From: DASYAE01 sp036501535
GTDB taxonomy: Bacteria; Actinomycetota; Actinomycetes; Streptomycetales; Catenulisporaceae
Direction: 5' to 3'
Assembly: GCA_036501535.1 (NCBI GenBank)
Contig: DASYAE010000002.1
Span: 1-26,942 of the forward strand
DNA length: 26,942 nt
In this document: in pieces, positions 18,954 to 26,534 of the stretch
How positions within the stretch are numbered: position 1 is the stretch's first letter
How the letters are laid out: each line of letters starts with the position of its first letter
Translations under genes and position numbers: made by a program
Notes under the pieces: generated by a model
Seen by the model: only the letters and a program-made list of their open reading frames with translations
What the model was told of the DNA's origin: nothing
Databases searched by the model: none

Positions 18954-20207
18954 ATGCGAGGCGTCCTCGCGGCGGTCTTGACGGCCGGCGACGGGCGTCG
19001 CATCGGGCTGGTGCAACTCTCGGACCGCTACGCCGGCGACTTCACCGCCGACGACGAGGCCGTCCTGCAGCAGCTGGCTGAGATGGCCTGCGCCGTCGTG
19101 CAGAACCTCCAGCTGCTGCACCGCCAGACCGGGGTCGCCCTCACCCTGCAGCGCTCGATCCTCGGACCGACCGTGCTGCCGCCAGGATTCGCAGTGCACT
19201 ACAGCCCGGCCCTCGGCGCCCTGGAGGTCGGCGGGGACTGGTACGACGTGCTCACCCTGCCCGATGGCAGCTACGGCGTCGTCATCGGCGACGTCGTCGA
19301 CCACGGCCTCCCCGCCGCCGCCGTCATGGGCCAGCTGCGCAGCGCCGCGCGGGCCCTGCTCGCCGAGGGACACGGACCCGCCCGGGTGCTCACCGCGCTC
19401 GACGCGTTCGCCGAACTGATTCCCGGCGCCCGGTGCGCGACAGTGTTCTGCGCCATCGTCGATGACGCCGCAGGCACCGTGCACTACAGCAGCGCCGGGC
19501 ACCCGTGGGCGATCATCGACGACGGGAGAAAGCACGTCCTGCTCACCGAGGCGCAGTCCGCACCCCTCGCCGTGCGCCGCACCGTCCACCGCCGCCAGGC
19601 GCAAGCCGCCCTGCCTCCCGGCTCCACCCTGCTGGCCTACACAGACGGGCTGGTCGAGCGGCGCGGCGAGATCGTCGACGTCGGCATCGGGAGGGCCGCC
19701 GACGCACTGGCACGTCACCGCGACGCCTCCCCGGCGCAGCTGGCGCACCTGCTCGCCGACCAGCTCATCGACGCCGACCACGACGACGACGACGCCTTCC
19801 TGATCTACCGTCAGCCCTCCGGCTCGACACGGCCGCTGTCGATGACCATCCCGGCGGACACCGGGCAGCTCACCGAACTGCGAGCGACACTGCGCAGCTG
19901 GCTGCGCGCGGGCCGGGTCAGCCCGGCCGGCACCGACGAACTGCTGGCCGCCGCCGTCGAGATCGTGACCAACGCGATCGAGCACGGCTCGGCCGGGCAG
20001 CCGGACCACACCGTCTCCATCGCGGCCGATATACGACCGGACCAGGTCACCGTCACCGTGCGCGACCAGGGCCGGTGGCGCGGGCGGCACCCGGCCGCCG
20101 GCCGGGGCCGAGGACTTCTCATCGCCGAGACCCTGGTCGACGAGTTGGCGATCGACGCGACCGACGCGGGCACCGCGGTTCAGCTCACCAAAAGCACGGC
20201 CCCGTGA
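18954..20207 (+). CDS. PP2C (SpoIIE) phosphatase with C-terminal RsbW-like ATPase, 5'-truncated
   Basis: The 417 residues from ATG 18954 hold the end of a GAF domain (GRRIGLVQLSDRYAGDFTADDEAVLQQLAEMA), a PP2C domain (about 60-290) and an anti-sigma-type ATPase (about 295-415). PP2C metal residues are Asp95 (GGDWYD), Asp113 (GDVVDHG), Asp231 (YTDGLVE) and the Asp run 277-280. The ATPase has Glu336/Asn340 (EIVTNAIEH), Asp371 (RDQGRW) and GRGRGLLI. In-frame homology continues upstream of 18954 to about 18870 (RLTQSELEAHPAWRE), so the ATG is inside a cut GAF domain and has no Shine-Dalgarno site. This is the 3' part of the broken gene at 17606, missing the kinase ATPase and GAF start. Whether it is still expressed is uncertain. 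The last codon overlaps the STAS gene (GTGA), so the two were co-translated. Confidence 0.7.
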   Translation: MRGVLAAVLTAGDGRRIGLVQLSDRYAGDFTADDEAVLQQLAEMACAVVQNLQLLHRQTGVALTLQRSILGPTVLPPGFAVHYSPALGALEVGGDWYDVLTLPDGSYGVVIGDVVDHGLPAAAVMGQLRSAARALLAEGHGPARVLTALDAFAELIPGARCATVFCAIVDDAAGTVHYSSAGHPWAIIDDGRKHVLLTEAQSAPLAVRRTVHRRQAQAALPPGSTLLAYTDGLVERRGEIVDVGIGRAADALARHRDASPAQLAHLLADQLIDADHDDDDAFLIYRQPSGSTRPLSMTIPADTGQLTELRATLRSWLRAGRVSPAGTDELLAAAVEIVTNAIEHGSAGQPDHTVSIAADIRPDQVTVTVRDQGRWRGRHPAAGRGRGLLIAETLVDELAIDATDAGTAVQLTKSTAP

Positions 20208-20500
20208 CACTCCGATTCACCACCACGACCCTGGACGCGACCATCCCCCTCGCCGTCAGCGGCCAGATCGACGCCTCCAACGCCGCCGAGTTCCGCCTCG
20301 CCATCACCGACGCACTCGAACACGGCACGCACCTCGTGATCGACCTGACCGCGGTGGACTTCCTGGCCAGCGCCGGGGTCAGCGTCCTGTACGACTTCGT
20401 CGACCGCGATCCGCGGCTCGTGGTACGTCCGGGCAGCATCATCGGCCGCATCCTGACCATCGCAAGCCTCGATGACTACCTCTCACCCCAGGCGACGTGA
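20204..20500 (+). CDS. STAS-domain anti-sigma factor antagonist (RsbV-like)
   Basis: This is a 98-residue single STAS domain. VSGQIDASNAAEFRLAI is the first strand-helix, and IDLTAVDFLASAGVSVLYDF carries the predicted phosphorylated Ser56. In partner switching the unphosphorylated form binds an RsbW-like kinase and frees a sigma factor, while phosphorylation inactivates it and a PP2C phosphatase reactivates it. GTG 20204 overlaps the phosphatase stop in GTGA, which implies translational coupling to the PP2C-RsbW protein upstream, its likely partner. Its last 18 bases overlap, tail to tail, the end of the gene on the opposite strand. The domain looks intact although the upstream gene is damaged. 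Confidence 0.85.
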   Translation: MTLRFTTTTLDATIPLAVSGQIDASNAAEFRLAITDALEHGTHLVIDLTAVDFLASAGVSVLYDFVDRDPRLVVRPGSIIGRILTIASLDDYLSPQAT

Positions 20501-22498
20501 CACCGGGGCCTGATCGGGGTCTGCGGTGGTGTGCGGAAGGCGGACGAGGGCGAGAATTGCGTGTGCCGGGCTTCCGGCGGGGGCGTAGAGGCGCAGGTCG
20601 GTGCAGTGGTTCGTGTGCTGCTGGGTGAGGCGGTGCAGCACGTCGATTCCGGCACTGCCCAGGTGGGTGACGCCGGTGAGGTCGAGGGTGAGCGAGCAGG
20701 TTCCTGCGACGGTGGCTATCTGGAGCTGCTCCTCCAGGCTCGCGGCGGTGTTGGTGTCGACGGGTCCGTCGACACGCACCCGGGGACGGGGCGCGGACGG
20801 CTGTTCCAGGACGAGGAAGGGCTCGGGGTCGGCGGGCCGCCGGGAGATCGGGAGCGAGTAGTCCTCGCTGGTTGAGATTCGCGCGGGGCGGCGGGGCGCG
20901 AGCGTGACGGCGGCCGTGGTGCCGTATTCGCCGCGGTCGAAGGCGATGGCGTCGACGAGGTTGGCCACCATGGTCAGGCCGAGTCCGCGGTTCGGGCCGG
21001 GCCGCGATGCATGCCATTTCCCGTCGTCGGCGACCTCCGCACGAAGGCGGCCGTCGCGGGTGAGAACGGCGGTGACGGCGATTGTGGCCGGCTCGGCCGA
21101 GTCGGGATGTGCGTGTTCGATGCTGTTGGTGGCCAGTTCGACGACAGCGTGCTGCAACGCGTTGGCGTCGTGCGCCGGCACCCCGCAGTCGGTGAGCCAG
21201 ACGCCCAGACGTCCGCGGACGTCGGCGAGGGCGGCCGGGTCCGAGGGCACGGCGAAGTGCAGCCCTCCCGGCTCGGGCACGCGGCGCGCGGCGAGCAGCG
21301 CGATGTCGTCGCAGCAGCCTGTGGCCTGGATCAGCGATTCGAGGATGCCGGTGGGGAGTCGTTCGACCGGCGGTTCGCCGGCCTGGGCTGCCTGGGCCGC
21401 CTGGTCGGCGGCGACGCAGGCGGCGGCCTGCGCGAGCTCGACCGTCGCCTCCTGCACCGTGCGTCCGGGGCGTTCGAGGATCCCGTCGGTGTAGAGCAGG
21501 ACCGTCTCGCCCGGTTCGAGCTGGTCGGTGGCGGCGGTGAAGTGTGCGCCGACTCCGAGGGGCCCGGAATCGGTGCCGGTCAGATAGCACGGCGTCTTCC
21601 CGCGCAGCAGAAGGGGCGGGGGGTGTCCGGCGGTGCAGTAGGTCAACGCGCCGGTGGCTGGATCGATCACCATGACACACGCGGTGGCTGCTCGTGCCCC
21701 GCGGATGGTGCGCGCAGCCGTGTCGGTCGCCTTGACGGCGTCGAGCACGTCGGCGCCGGCGGCGAGACGCTCGTGCAGGACCGTCTGCAGCCGTCCCATG
21801 GCAGCCGACGCAGCCGGACCGTTGCCGACGACGTCGCCGACGATCAGCGCGACGCGCCCGTCGGGCAGGGGCACTGCGTCATACCAGTCGCCCCCGGCCG
21901 CGGAATCCGATCCGGCGAGCAGATAGCTCGCCGCGATCCGCAGTCCCGGCAGCACCGGCACCCCGGCCGGCAGCAGCTCCCGCTGCAGCGCATGGGTCAG
22001 TCCGTCGCAGTCCTCGACGTTTGACGGACCCGAACCGTCCAGCTCGTCGCCCGCGCGGTGTCCGCGCACCGGGGCGGGCGCCCGAAACCAGGCGGCGACC
22101 ACACCGTCGACCGTCCCGTCCGGCGCGAAGACCGGGTCCAGGATGCAGATGGTGCCGCCGACGGCACGCTCGCCGGCGCCGCCACCACCGGCTCGTTCAT
22201 CTCGCATCCGAAGGTCTTGCTGCACAGTCGCACGGGTGCTGTAGGCCTGGTGGGCGGACCAGAGCAGTTCGTCGCCGGCGGCAAAGGCCTCCCGAAGCGG
22301 CAGGCCGACCAGATCCTGGCGCCCGGCAACCGAGCGGGCGGCGGCGTTGGCCGTCACGATGCGGAACTCCGGCGGCCCGGCCAGCCCGACGACCACCACC
22401 GGCTGCGCCTCGAACGTCCGTGACACGGCGCGCGCTTCGCCGGCCGGGTGCGGCCGATCGCCGTCCTCGGGAGGTTCCGGCATCCGCGCTGCGCTCAT
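20483..22498 (-). CDS. Single-chain partner-switching protein: PAS-PP2C-RsbW-STAS
   Basis: This 671-residue protein carries a full sigma-regulation cycle on one chain. The PAS-like sensor is about residues 30-140. PP2C (about 165-405) has Asp204 (GGDWYD), Asp222 (GDVVGNG), Asp338 (YTDGILE) and Asp397/398 (CCDDIALL). The RsbW-like kinase (about 412-535) has Glu454/Asn458 (VELATNSIEH), the VADDGKW box and RGLGLTMV. The STAS domain (about 570-660) has Ser615 in LTGVTHLGSAGIDVL as phospho-acceptor. Mycobacterium tuberculosis Rv1364c has the same order, so this is a member of that fusion class. The start ATG 22498 follows GAGGGAG; the in-frame ATG at 22507 lacks spacing to it, and the frame upstream of that is not protein-like. 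It is divergent from the sedolisin gene. Confidence 0.88.
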   Translation of the reverse strand: MSAARMPEPPEDGDRPHPAGEARAVSRTFEAQPVVVVGLAGPPEFRIVTANAAARSVAGRQDLVGLPLREAFAAGDELLWSAHQAYSTRATVQQDLRMRDERAGGGGAGERAVGGTICILDPVFAPDGTVDGVVAAWFRAPAPVRGHRAGDELDGSGPSNVEDCDGLTHALQRELLPAGVPVLPGLRIAASYLLAGSDSAAGGDWYDAVPLPDGRVALIVGDVVGNGPAASAAMGRLQTVLHERLAAGADVLDAVKATDTAARTIRGARAATACVMVIDPATGALTYCTAGHPPPLLLRGKTPCYLTGTDSGPLGVGAHFTAATDQLEPGETVLLYTDGILERPGRTVQEATVELAQAAACVAADQAAQAAQAGEPPVERLPTGILESLIQATGCCDDIALLAARRVPEPGGLHFAVPSDPAALADVRGRLGVWLTDCGVPAHDANALQHAVVELATNSIEHAHPDSAEPATIAVTAVLTRDGRLRAEVADDGKWHASRPGPNRGLGLTMVANLVDAIAFDRGEYGTTAAVTLAPRRPARISTSEDYSLPISRRPADPEPFLVLEQPSAPRPRVRVDGPVDTNTAASLEEQLQIATVAGTCSLTLDLTGVTHLGSAGIDVLHRLTQQHTNHCTDLRLYAPAGSPAHAILALVRLPHTTADPDQAPVSRRLG

Positions 22499-22768
22499 GC
22501 CATCCATCTCCCTCGATCGCGGCCCCTGCTCGGCAGATGCGGCGGGGCGCACGCGTGCCGCAAGTGTATGAAGTCTGCAATGATCACGCACGTCCGGGTC
22601 GCTCATCGAGGCGGAAAACCCTGCGCATCCGCGCAGCGGACCGGTGCATCCGCGACAGACGTCTTCGGCCGCCGTGAACCGAACGGCACCGACCGGCAAT
22701 AGAGTCACGGGCCACGACAGCTTGGCCTCCGCAGCGGAGACTGCGGCTCCCCGATGAGGAGAGGCAGC

Positions 22769-24130
22769 ATGGTCAGGTTGAGCAGATCGGCGCGGCCGGG
22801 GTCGGCCCGCCGGCGGGACGGGCGCCCGCGGATGAGGATCGTCGTCAGCGTTCTGGCCGCGTTCGCCGTGGCCGGCGGCTTCGCGGCAGGGGACGGCGCC
22901 GCCGCGAGCGTCGACAGCGCGAACGGCAGCAGTGCCTCGCCCACACCGTCGCTCGGCGGGGCGGCCTTGGGTTCGAGCTGCCTGGAGTACGCGCCCACGT
23001 GCTACGCCCCGCAGGCGTTCCTCACCGCCTACGGGATCGAACCGCTGCTCGCCCGCGGGATCGACGGCCGCGGCCAGACGGTGGTGATACCGGAACAGGC
23101 GAACGCGCCGACGGCCAAGGGCAGCGACATCCGCCAGGATCTGGCCGAGTTCGACGCGCTCAACCAGCTCCCGGCCGCCGACCTGCAGGTGGACAGCACC
23201 CTGGCGCCCGGCGCCGCGCCCTACCTGGCCGGTTTCGAGGAGGTCGAGGACCTCGAGATCTTCCACGCGGTCGCCCCTGAGGCCGCCATCGTGGTGGTCC
23301 CGATACCGCAGTCGGATCTGGCCGACCCCGCCAGTGCCGTCCAGGCCATCGTCAGCTACCTGCAGATCGCCGTGTCCCGCGGCGACATCGCCTCCATAAG
23401 CGCCTCCATGGGAGAGCACTTCGCGACCCCCGCCGAGGAGGCGCAGCTGCATGCGGCGCTACAGGCCGCGCAGGCCCATCATGTCACCGTGGTCGCCGCC
23501 TCCGGGGACACCGGGGCGGCCAGCGACCCGAACTTCGATTCCGCGCCGGTCAAGGAGGTCAGCCTGCCCGCCTCGGACCCGCTCGTGCTGTCGGCCGGCG
23601 GCACGAGCCTGGCACTGGATCCCGCGACCGGCGCCTACTCCGGCGAGATCGCCATGAGCGACTCGGGCGGCGGCTTCAGCCACCTGTTCGCCCGGCCCGG
23701 CTACCAGGACGGCGTCGCCGGGATCCCGGACGCCCGCGGCGTGCCCGACGTGGCCGCCGACGGCGATTCCGAGACCGGCATGGAAGTGGCCGTCGTCGAC
23801 GGTGCGACCGAGTACGACCTCTGCTCCTCCAGCGGCACCAGCGCGGCCGCGCCGCTCTGGGCGGGAGTGATAGCCCTGGCCGACCAGTACGCCGGCCACC
23901 GGCTCGGATTCGTCGACCCCGCCGTCTACCGGATCGGCCGAAGCCCGGCCGGCCGCACGGCCTTCCACGACATAACCGTCGGGGACAACTCGGCGGTGGT
24001 CGTCCCCAGCCTGATCTCCGGCTACCGGGCGGCGCCGGGCTGGGATCCGGTCACCGGCTGGGGAAGCCCCGACGCACAGGTCCTCGTCCCGCTGCTCGCG
24101 CAGGACGTCCGCCCCGCGGACGCCGGCTGA
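22769..24130 (+). CDS. Secreted sedolisin-type (S53) serine-carboxyl protease without propeptide
   Basis: This is a 453-residue exported protease. An Arg-rich start and hydrophobic segment (24-46) form a long signal peptide. Catalytic residues fit sedolisins: Glu157 and Asp161 (EEVED, ExxxD), oxyanion Asp247 (AASGDTGA) and nucleophile Ser358 (SSGTSAAAP). The C-terminal calcium site is present (HDITVGDN, and GWDPVTGWGSP with Asp401 and Asp426). Relatives usually carry an approximately 180-residue propeptide; here the mature domain begins only about 25 residues after the signal, at CLEYAPTCYAPQAFLTAYGI. A subgroup of actinomycete S53 proteins lacks it, so this is not necessarily a defect. Sedolisins typically work at acid pH. 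ATG 22769 follows GAGGAGAGG and is preferred over ATG 22754. Confidence 0.85.
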   Translation: MVRLSRSARPGSARRRDGRPRMRIVVSVLAAFAVAGGFAAGDGAAASVDSANGSSASPTPSLGGAALGSSCLEYAPTCYAPQAFLTAYGIEPLLARGIDGRGQTVVIPEQANAPTAKGSDIRQDLAEFDALNQLPAADLQVDSTLAPGAAPYLAGFEEVEDLEIFHAVAPEAAIVVVPIPQSDLADPASAVQAIVSYLQIAVSRGDIASISASMGEHFATPAEEAQLHAALQAAQAHHVTVVAASGDTGAASDPNFDSAPVKEVSLPASDPLVLSAGGTSLALDPATGAYSGEIAMSDSGGGFSHLFARPGYQDGVAGIPDARGVPDVAADGDSETGMEVAVVDGATEYDLCSSSGTSAAAPLWAGVIALADQYAGHRLGFVDPAVYRIGRSPAGRTAFHDITVGDNSAVVVPSLISGYRAAPGWDPVTGWGSPDAQVLVPLLAQDVRPADAG

Positions 24131-24181
24131 CCGGCGATCCGGCGGCCTCGTTCAGCGGGATCCGGGGCGATTCGCTGCGAT

Positions 24182-24223
24182 ACTCCCGGCGCCTACTCCG
24201 GCAGGAGTACCCGGGCCGGGAGT
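24182..24223. terminator. Long two-part hairpin after the protease gene
   Basis: ACTCCCGGC (24182-24190) pairs exactly with GCCGGGAGT (24215-24223). Inside it TACTCC (24194-24199) pairs with GGAGTA (24204-24209) around GGCA. The 15 paired positions with one internal loop lie 51 bases after the stop and probably terminate the protease transcript. Confidence 0.6.
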
Positions 24224-24310
24224 CATCCCAGCGATGTACCCAAATCAGCTTACTGTTTGTCGCTCTTCGGGCCGATGTGCCCCGGCGGCGCGAATGCCAG
24301 CATCGGATTC

Positions 24311-25609
24311 ATGAATATCTCAGCCATCGCTGACGGGACGGAGGCCGGCACCGAGCCGGCGACCGCCAGGCCCCTGCTGCTCGGTGCCGTCGCCGCGCTC
24401 TCCGTCGGGGCGGCCGCGATCCACTTCGCGGTCACGTTCGAGCACTTCAGCGAGGACTCCCTCTACGGGGTGTTCTTCCTGATCCTGGCCTGGGCCCAGC
24501 TTCTGTGGCCGGTCGTCCTCGTCGCGCTGCCGTTCTCGTCCCGGGCCCCGGCCGGGGCGCAACCCGCACGATTCCAGGCCGTGTGGCTGTGGCTGGGCAT
24601 CGTCGGCAACGTCGGTGTGCTGGTGATCTACTTCTGCTCGCGTTCGGTCGGTCTGCCGATCGGCCCGGACACCACGACCACGGAGGCGTGGGGAGGCCTC
24701 GACCTGGTGTGCGCGATCGAGGAGATCCTGCTGGTCGCCCTCGCCGCCGCGGTCCTGGCCCGCCCCGGGCTGCTGGCCCGCCCGGTCGCGTTCCGCAGCA
24801 GGGCGCGGTCGCTGGCCGGCCTGCTGGCGATGCCCGTCGCCGTCGTGGCCGCGACCACCGCGGTCATGACGCCCGCGTGGGCCGGCTCGGAGGGTCCGGC
24901 CGGCATGGCCGCCGACTCGTCCTCGAGTTCGAGCTCGAGTATGGGTTCGAGCGCGAGTTCGAGCACGGATTCGTCGGACTCCCTGCAGGCCGGCATGGGC
25001 GACATGGGCTCCACCGACGGCCTGCCGGACATGCAGATGTACGGCAACACGAACGCGCCGACCGCCGCGCAGGTGCAGGCCGCCGCGAACCTGATCAAGG
25101 AGACCGACGCGAGCCTGGTCCGCTTCGAGGATGTGAACACCGCGATAGCCGCCGGCTACACCTTCCGGCTGGCCACCAACGGCGAGGAGCACCTGCTCTA
25201 CGCAGGCGACGATCCCGCCGAGGCGGCCGTCTACCAGGGGCTCAATCCGCAGGACCCGTCATCGCTGGTGTACGCGACCGACGTCAAGGGCCACGCCCCG
25301 ATCCTGCTCGGCGCGATGTACCTGATGCGGAAGGGTGTGAACGGCCCGCAGGTCGGCGGCGGACTGACCCGCTGGCACTCGCACCTGGAGGTGTGTCAGG
25401 GCGGCAACGTCATCATCGCCGGGTTCGGCGTCGAGATGGGCCAGTGCGACCCGTCCACCTGGAAGGACCAGTACACGGCCCAGATGCTGCATGTCTGGGT
25501 GGTCCCCTACCCCGGCGGGGTCTTCTCCGACGACCTGAGTACTGCTGCGACGACCTCCGCCGCCCAGGCCGCACTCGGGGAGACGAGCCCAGGGCAACTG
25601 GCGCCGTGA
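24311..25609 (+). CDS. Five-helix membrane protein with Ser/Met-rich linker and His/Cys extracellular domain
   Basis: The function is not recognised. From ATG 24311 the product is 432 residues with membrane helices near 22-42, 51-73, 89-109, 130-150 and 168-190. Five helices put the C-terminal part outside if the N-terminus is inside. A Ser run (203-223) and a Met-rich stretch (GMGDMG...DMQMYG) lead to a conserved-looking outer domain (about 250-410) with GEEHLLYAG, WHSHLEVC (355-362) and MLHVWVVPYPGGVF (392-405). The His, Cys and Met residues could bind a metal such as copper (inference). The start is uncertain: TTG 24257 and ATG 24275 are in frame and none has a strong ribosome site. It stands between the protease terminator and the convergent hydrolase gene, with only 22 bases to the latter's end. 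Confidence 0.7.
   Translation: MNISAIADGTEAGTEPATARPLLLGAVAALSVGAAAIHFAVTFEHFSEDSLYGVFFLILAWAQLLWPVVLVALPFSSRAPAGAQPARFQAVWLWLGIVGNVGVLVIYFCSRSVGLPIGPDTTTTEAWGGLDLVCAIEEILLVALAAAVLARPGLLARPVAFRSRARSLAGLLAMPVAVVAATTAVMTPAWAGSEGPAGMAADSSSSSSSSMGSSASSSTDSSDSLQAGMGDMGSTDGLPDMQMYGNTNAPTAAQVQAAANLIKETDASLVRFEDVNTAIAAGYTFRLATNGEEHLLYAGDDPAEAAVYQGLNPQDPSSLVYATDVKGHAPILLGAMYLMRKGVNGPQVGGGLTRWHSHLEVCQGGNVIIAGFGVEMGQCDPSTWKDQYTAQMLHVWVVPYPGGVFSDDLSTAATTSAAQAALGETSPGQLAP
24922..24976 (+). repeat. Short Ser-coding repeat tract (TCGAGY units)
   Basis: Six-base units TCGAGT/TCGAGC recur around one ATGGGT and one GCGAGT inside the membrane-protein gene, encoding a Ser-Ser run. Such tracts can expand or contract in frame by slippage, changing the linker length. 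Confidence 0.6.
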
Positions 25610-25631
25610 CCGAGTGACGGCAGAAGGGCCG

Positions 25632-26504
25632 CTATCCTGCGGGAGACGCGGGCCCGGCTCGCAAGGCGTCGATGATCAGGCTTCGTGTATCTGCCGGGCG
25701 CTCGACCCAGGGTGCATGGCCCGCATCGCTGAGCACGGTTCTGTCGGCGTCGGGGAGGGCGGCGAGCAGGGAGTCGGACGCCGCCCAGGGCCGCGGGTCG
25801 TCGTTGCCGGAGATCATCGCCACGGGGCAGGTGATCCGGGCGGCGGCCCGGCACAGGTCCTCGGTCTCCCGGTCGCCCCACAGTCCCCGGTTCGCGGCCG
25901 CGTTGATGACCGCGCCCGGCGGCCGGGTCTCCCACAGCGCCAAGGCGTGCCCGGCGGCATCAGGACCCGGCGAGAAGTCGGTGCGCCACTGCAACAGGCA
26001 GCGCTCGCGTTCCTCGGCAGGCGTCCGCTCGGCGTCGGGGATGGCGGAAAGCGCAGCCCAGCGTTCGCGATCCGGGCCGCCGAGCCGTCGGCCGAGTTCG
26101 GCGGCATGGCCCTCCCTGAAGCCGTTCCCCGCGCCCACGCCGGCGATGTAAGCCACGGCAGTGACCAGGTCCGGGTGACGCGCGGCGTAGCGCAGAGCCA
26201 GTTCGGCGCCCCACGAGTGCCCGGCGACCGCCCACCGGCCGAAGCCGAGGGCCGCCCGGACCTGGTCCATGTCGTCGACCGCCTGCTCGATGGTGAACGG
26301 GCCGCCGCGACCGGTCGAGCGCCCGCAGCCGCGCTGGTCGAACCGGACGACCGTGAACTCCCCGTCGAGCAGCGCCGCCAGGTCGCCGAGGTAGTCCCAC
26401 AGACCGGGGCCGCCGTGCAGGAGCACAACGGGCGGACCGGTGCCGCTGACCGCGGTCCACAGTTCAACGCCGTCCCGAAGCCGGACCGCCGCCGTGCCAC
26501 TCAT
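25632..26504 (-). CDS. Proline iminopeptidase-like alpha/beta hydrolase
   Basis: This is a 290-residue cytosolic alpha/beta hydrolase of the proline iminopeptidase type (S33), which removes N-terminal proline or hydrolyses small esters or amides. The family hallmarks are HGGPGLWDYL (30-39, oxyanion loop), FDQRGCGRST (55-64), the nucleophile Ser97 in GHSWGA, the acid Asp236 (SGNDDPRP) and His263 (DAGHAPW). The length is normal. ATG 26504 is chosen: a TATAGT box ends 7 bases before it, so transcription should begin at the ATG itself. The frame is also open to GTG 26534, but that start would lie upstream of the promoter. It is convergent with the membrane protein gene. Confidence 0.85.
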   Translation of the reverse strand: MSGTAAVRLRDGVELWTAVSGTGPPVVLLHGGPGLWDYLGDLAALLDGEFTVVRFDQRGCGRSTGRGGPFTIEQAVDDMDQVRAALGFGRWAVAGHSWGAELALRYAARHPDLVTAVAYIAGVGAGNGFREGHAAELGRRLGGPDRERWAALSAIPDAERTPAEERERCLLQWRTDFSPGPDAAGHALALWETRPPGAVINAAANRGLWGDRETEDLCRAAARITCPVAMISGNDDPRPWAASDSLLAALPDADRTVLSDAGHAPWVERPADTRSLIIDALRAGPASPAG

Positions 26505-26511
26505 TCCAGCC

Positions 26512-26517
26512 ACTATA
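26512..26517 (-). promoter_or_regulatory. -10 box giving a leaderless transcript for the hydrolase
   Basis: TATAGT on the - strand is separated by 7 bases from the ATG at 26504, the distance from a -10 box to a transcription start. No clear -35 box is visible. Leaderless messages are common in actinomycetes. Confidence 0.45.
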
Positions 26518-26534
26518 AGAGACTGCCCGCTCAC

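Noticed and set aside
24257..24310. N-terminal extension of the membrane protein from TTG 24257
   Set aside because: The extension lacks a ribosome site and adds no recognisable segment; ATG 24311 was preferred, although it too is weakly supported.
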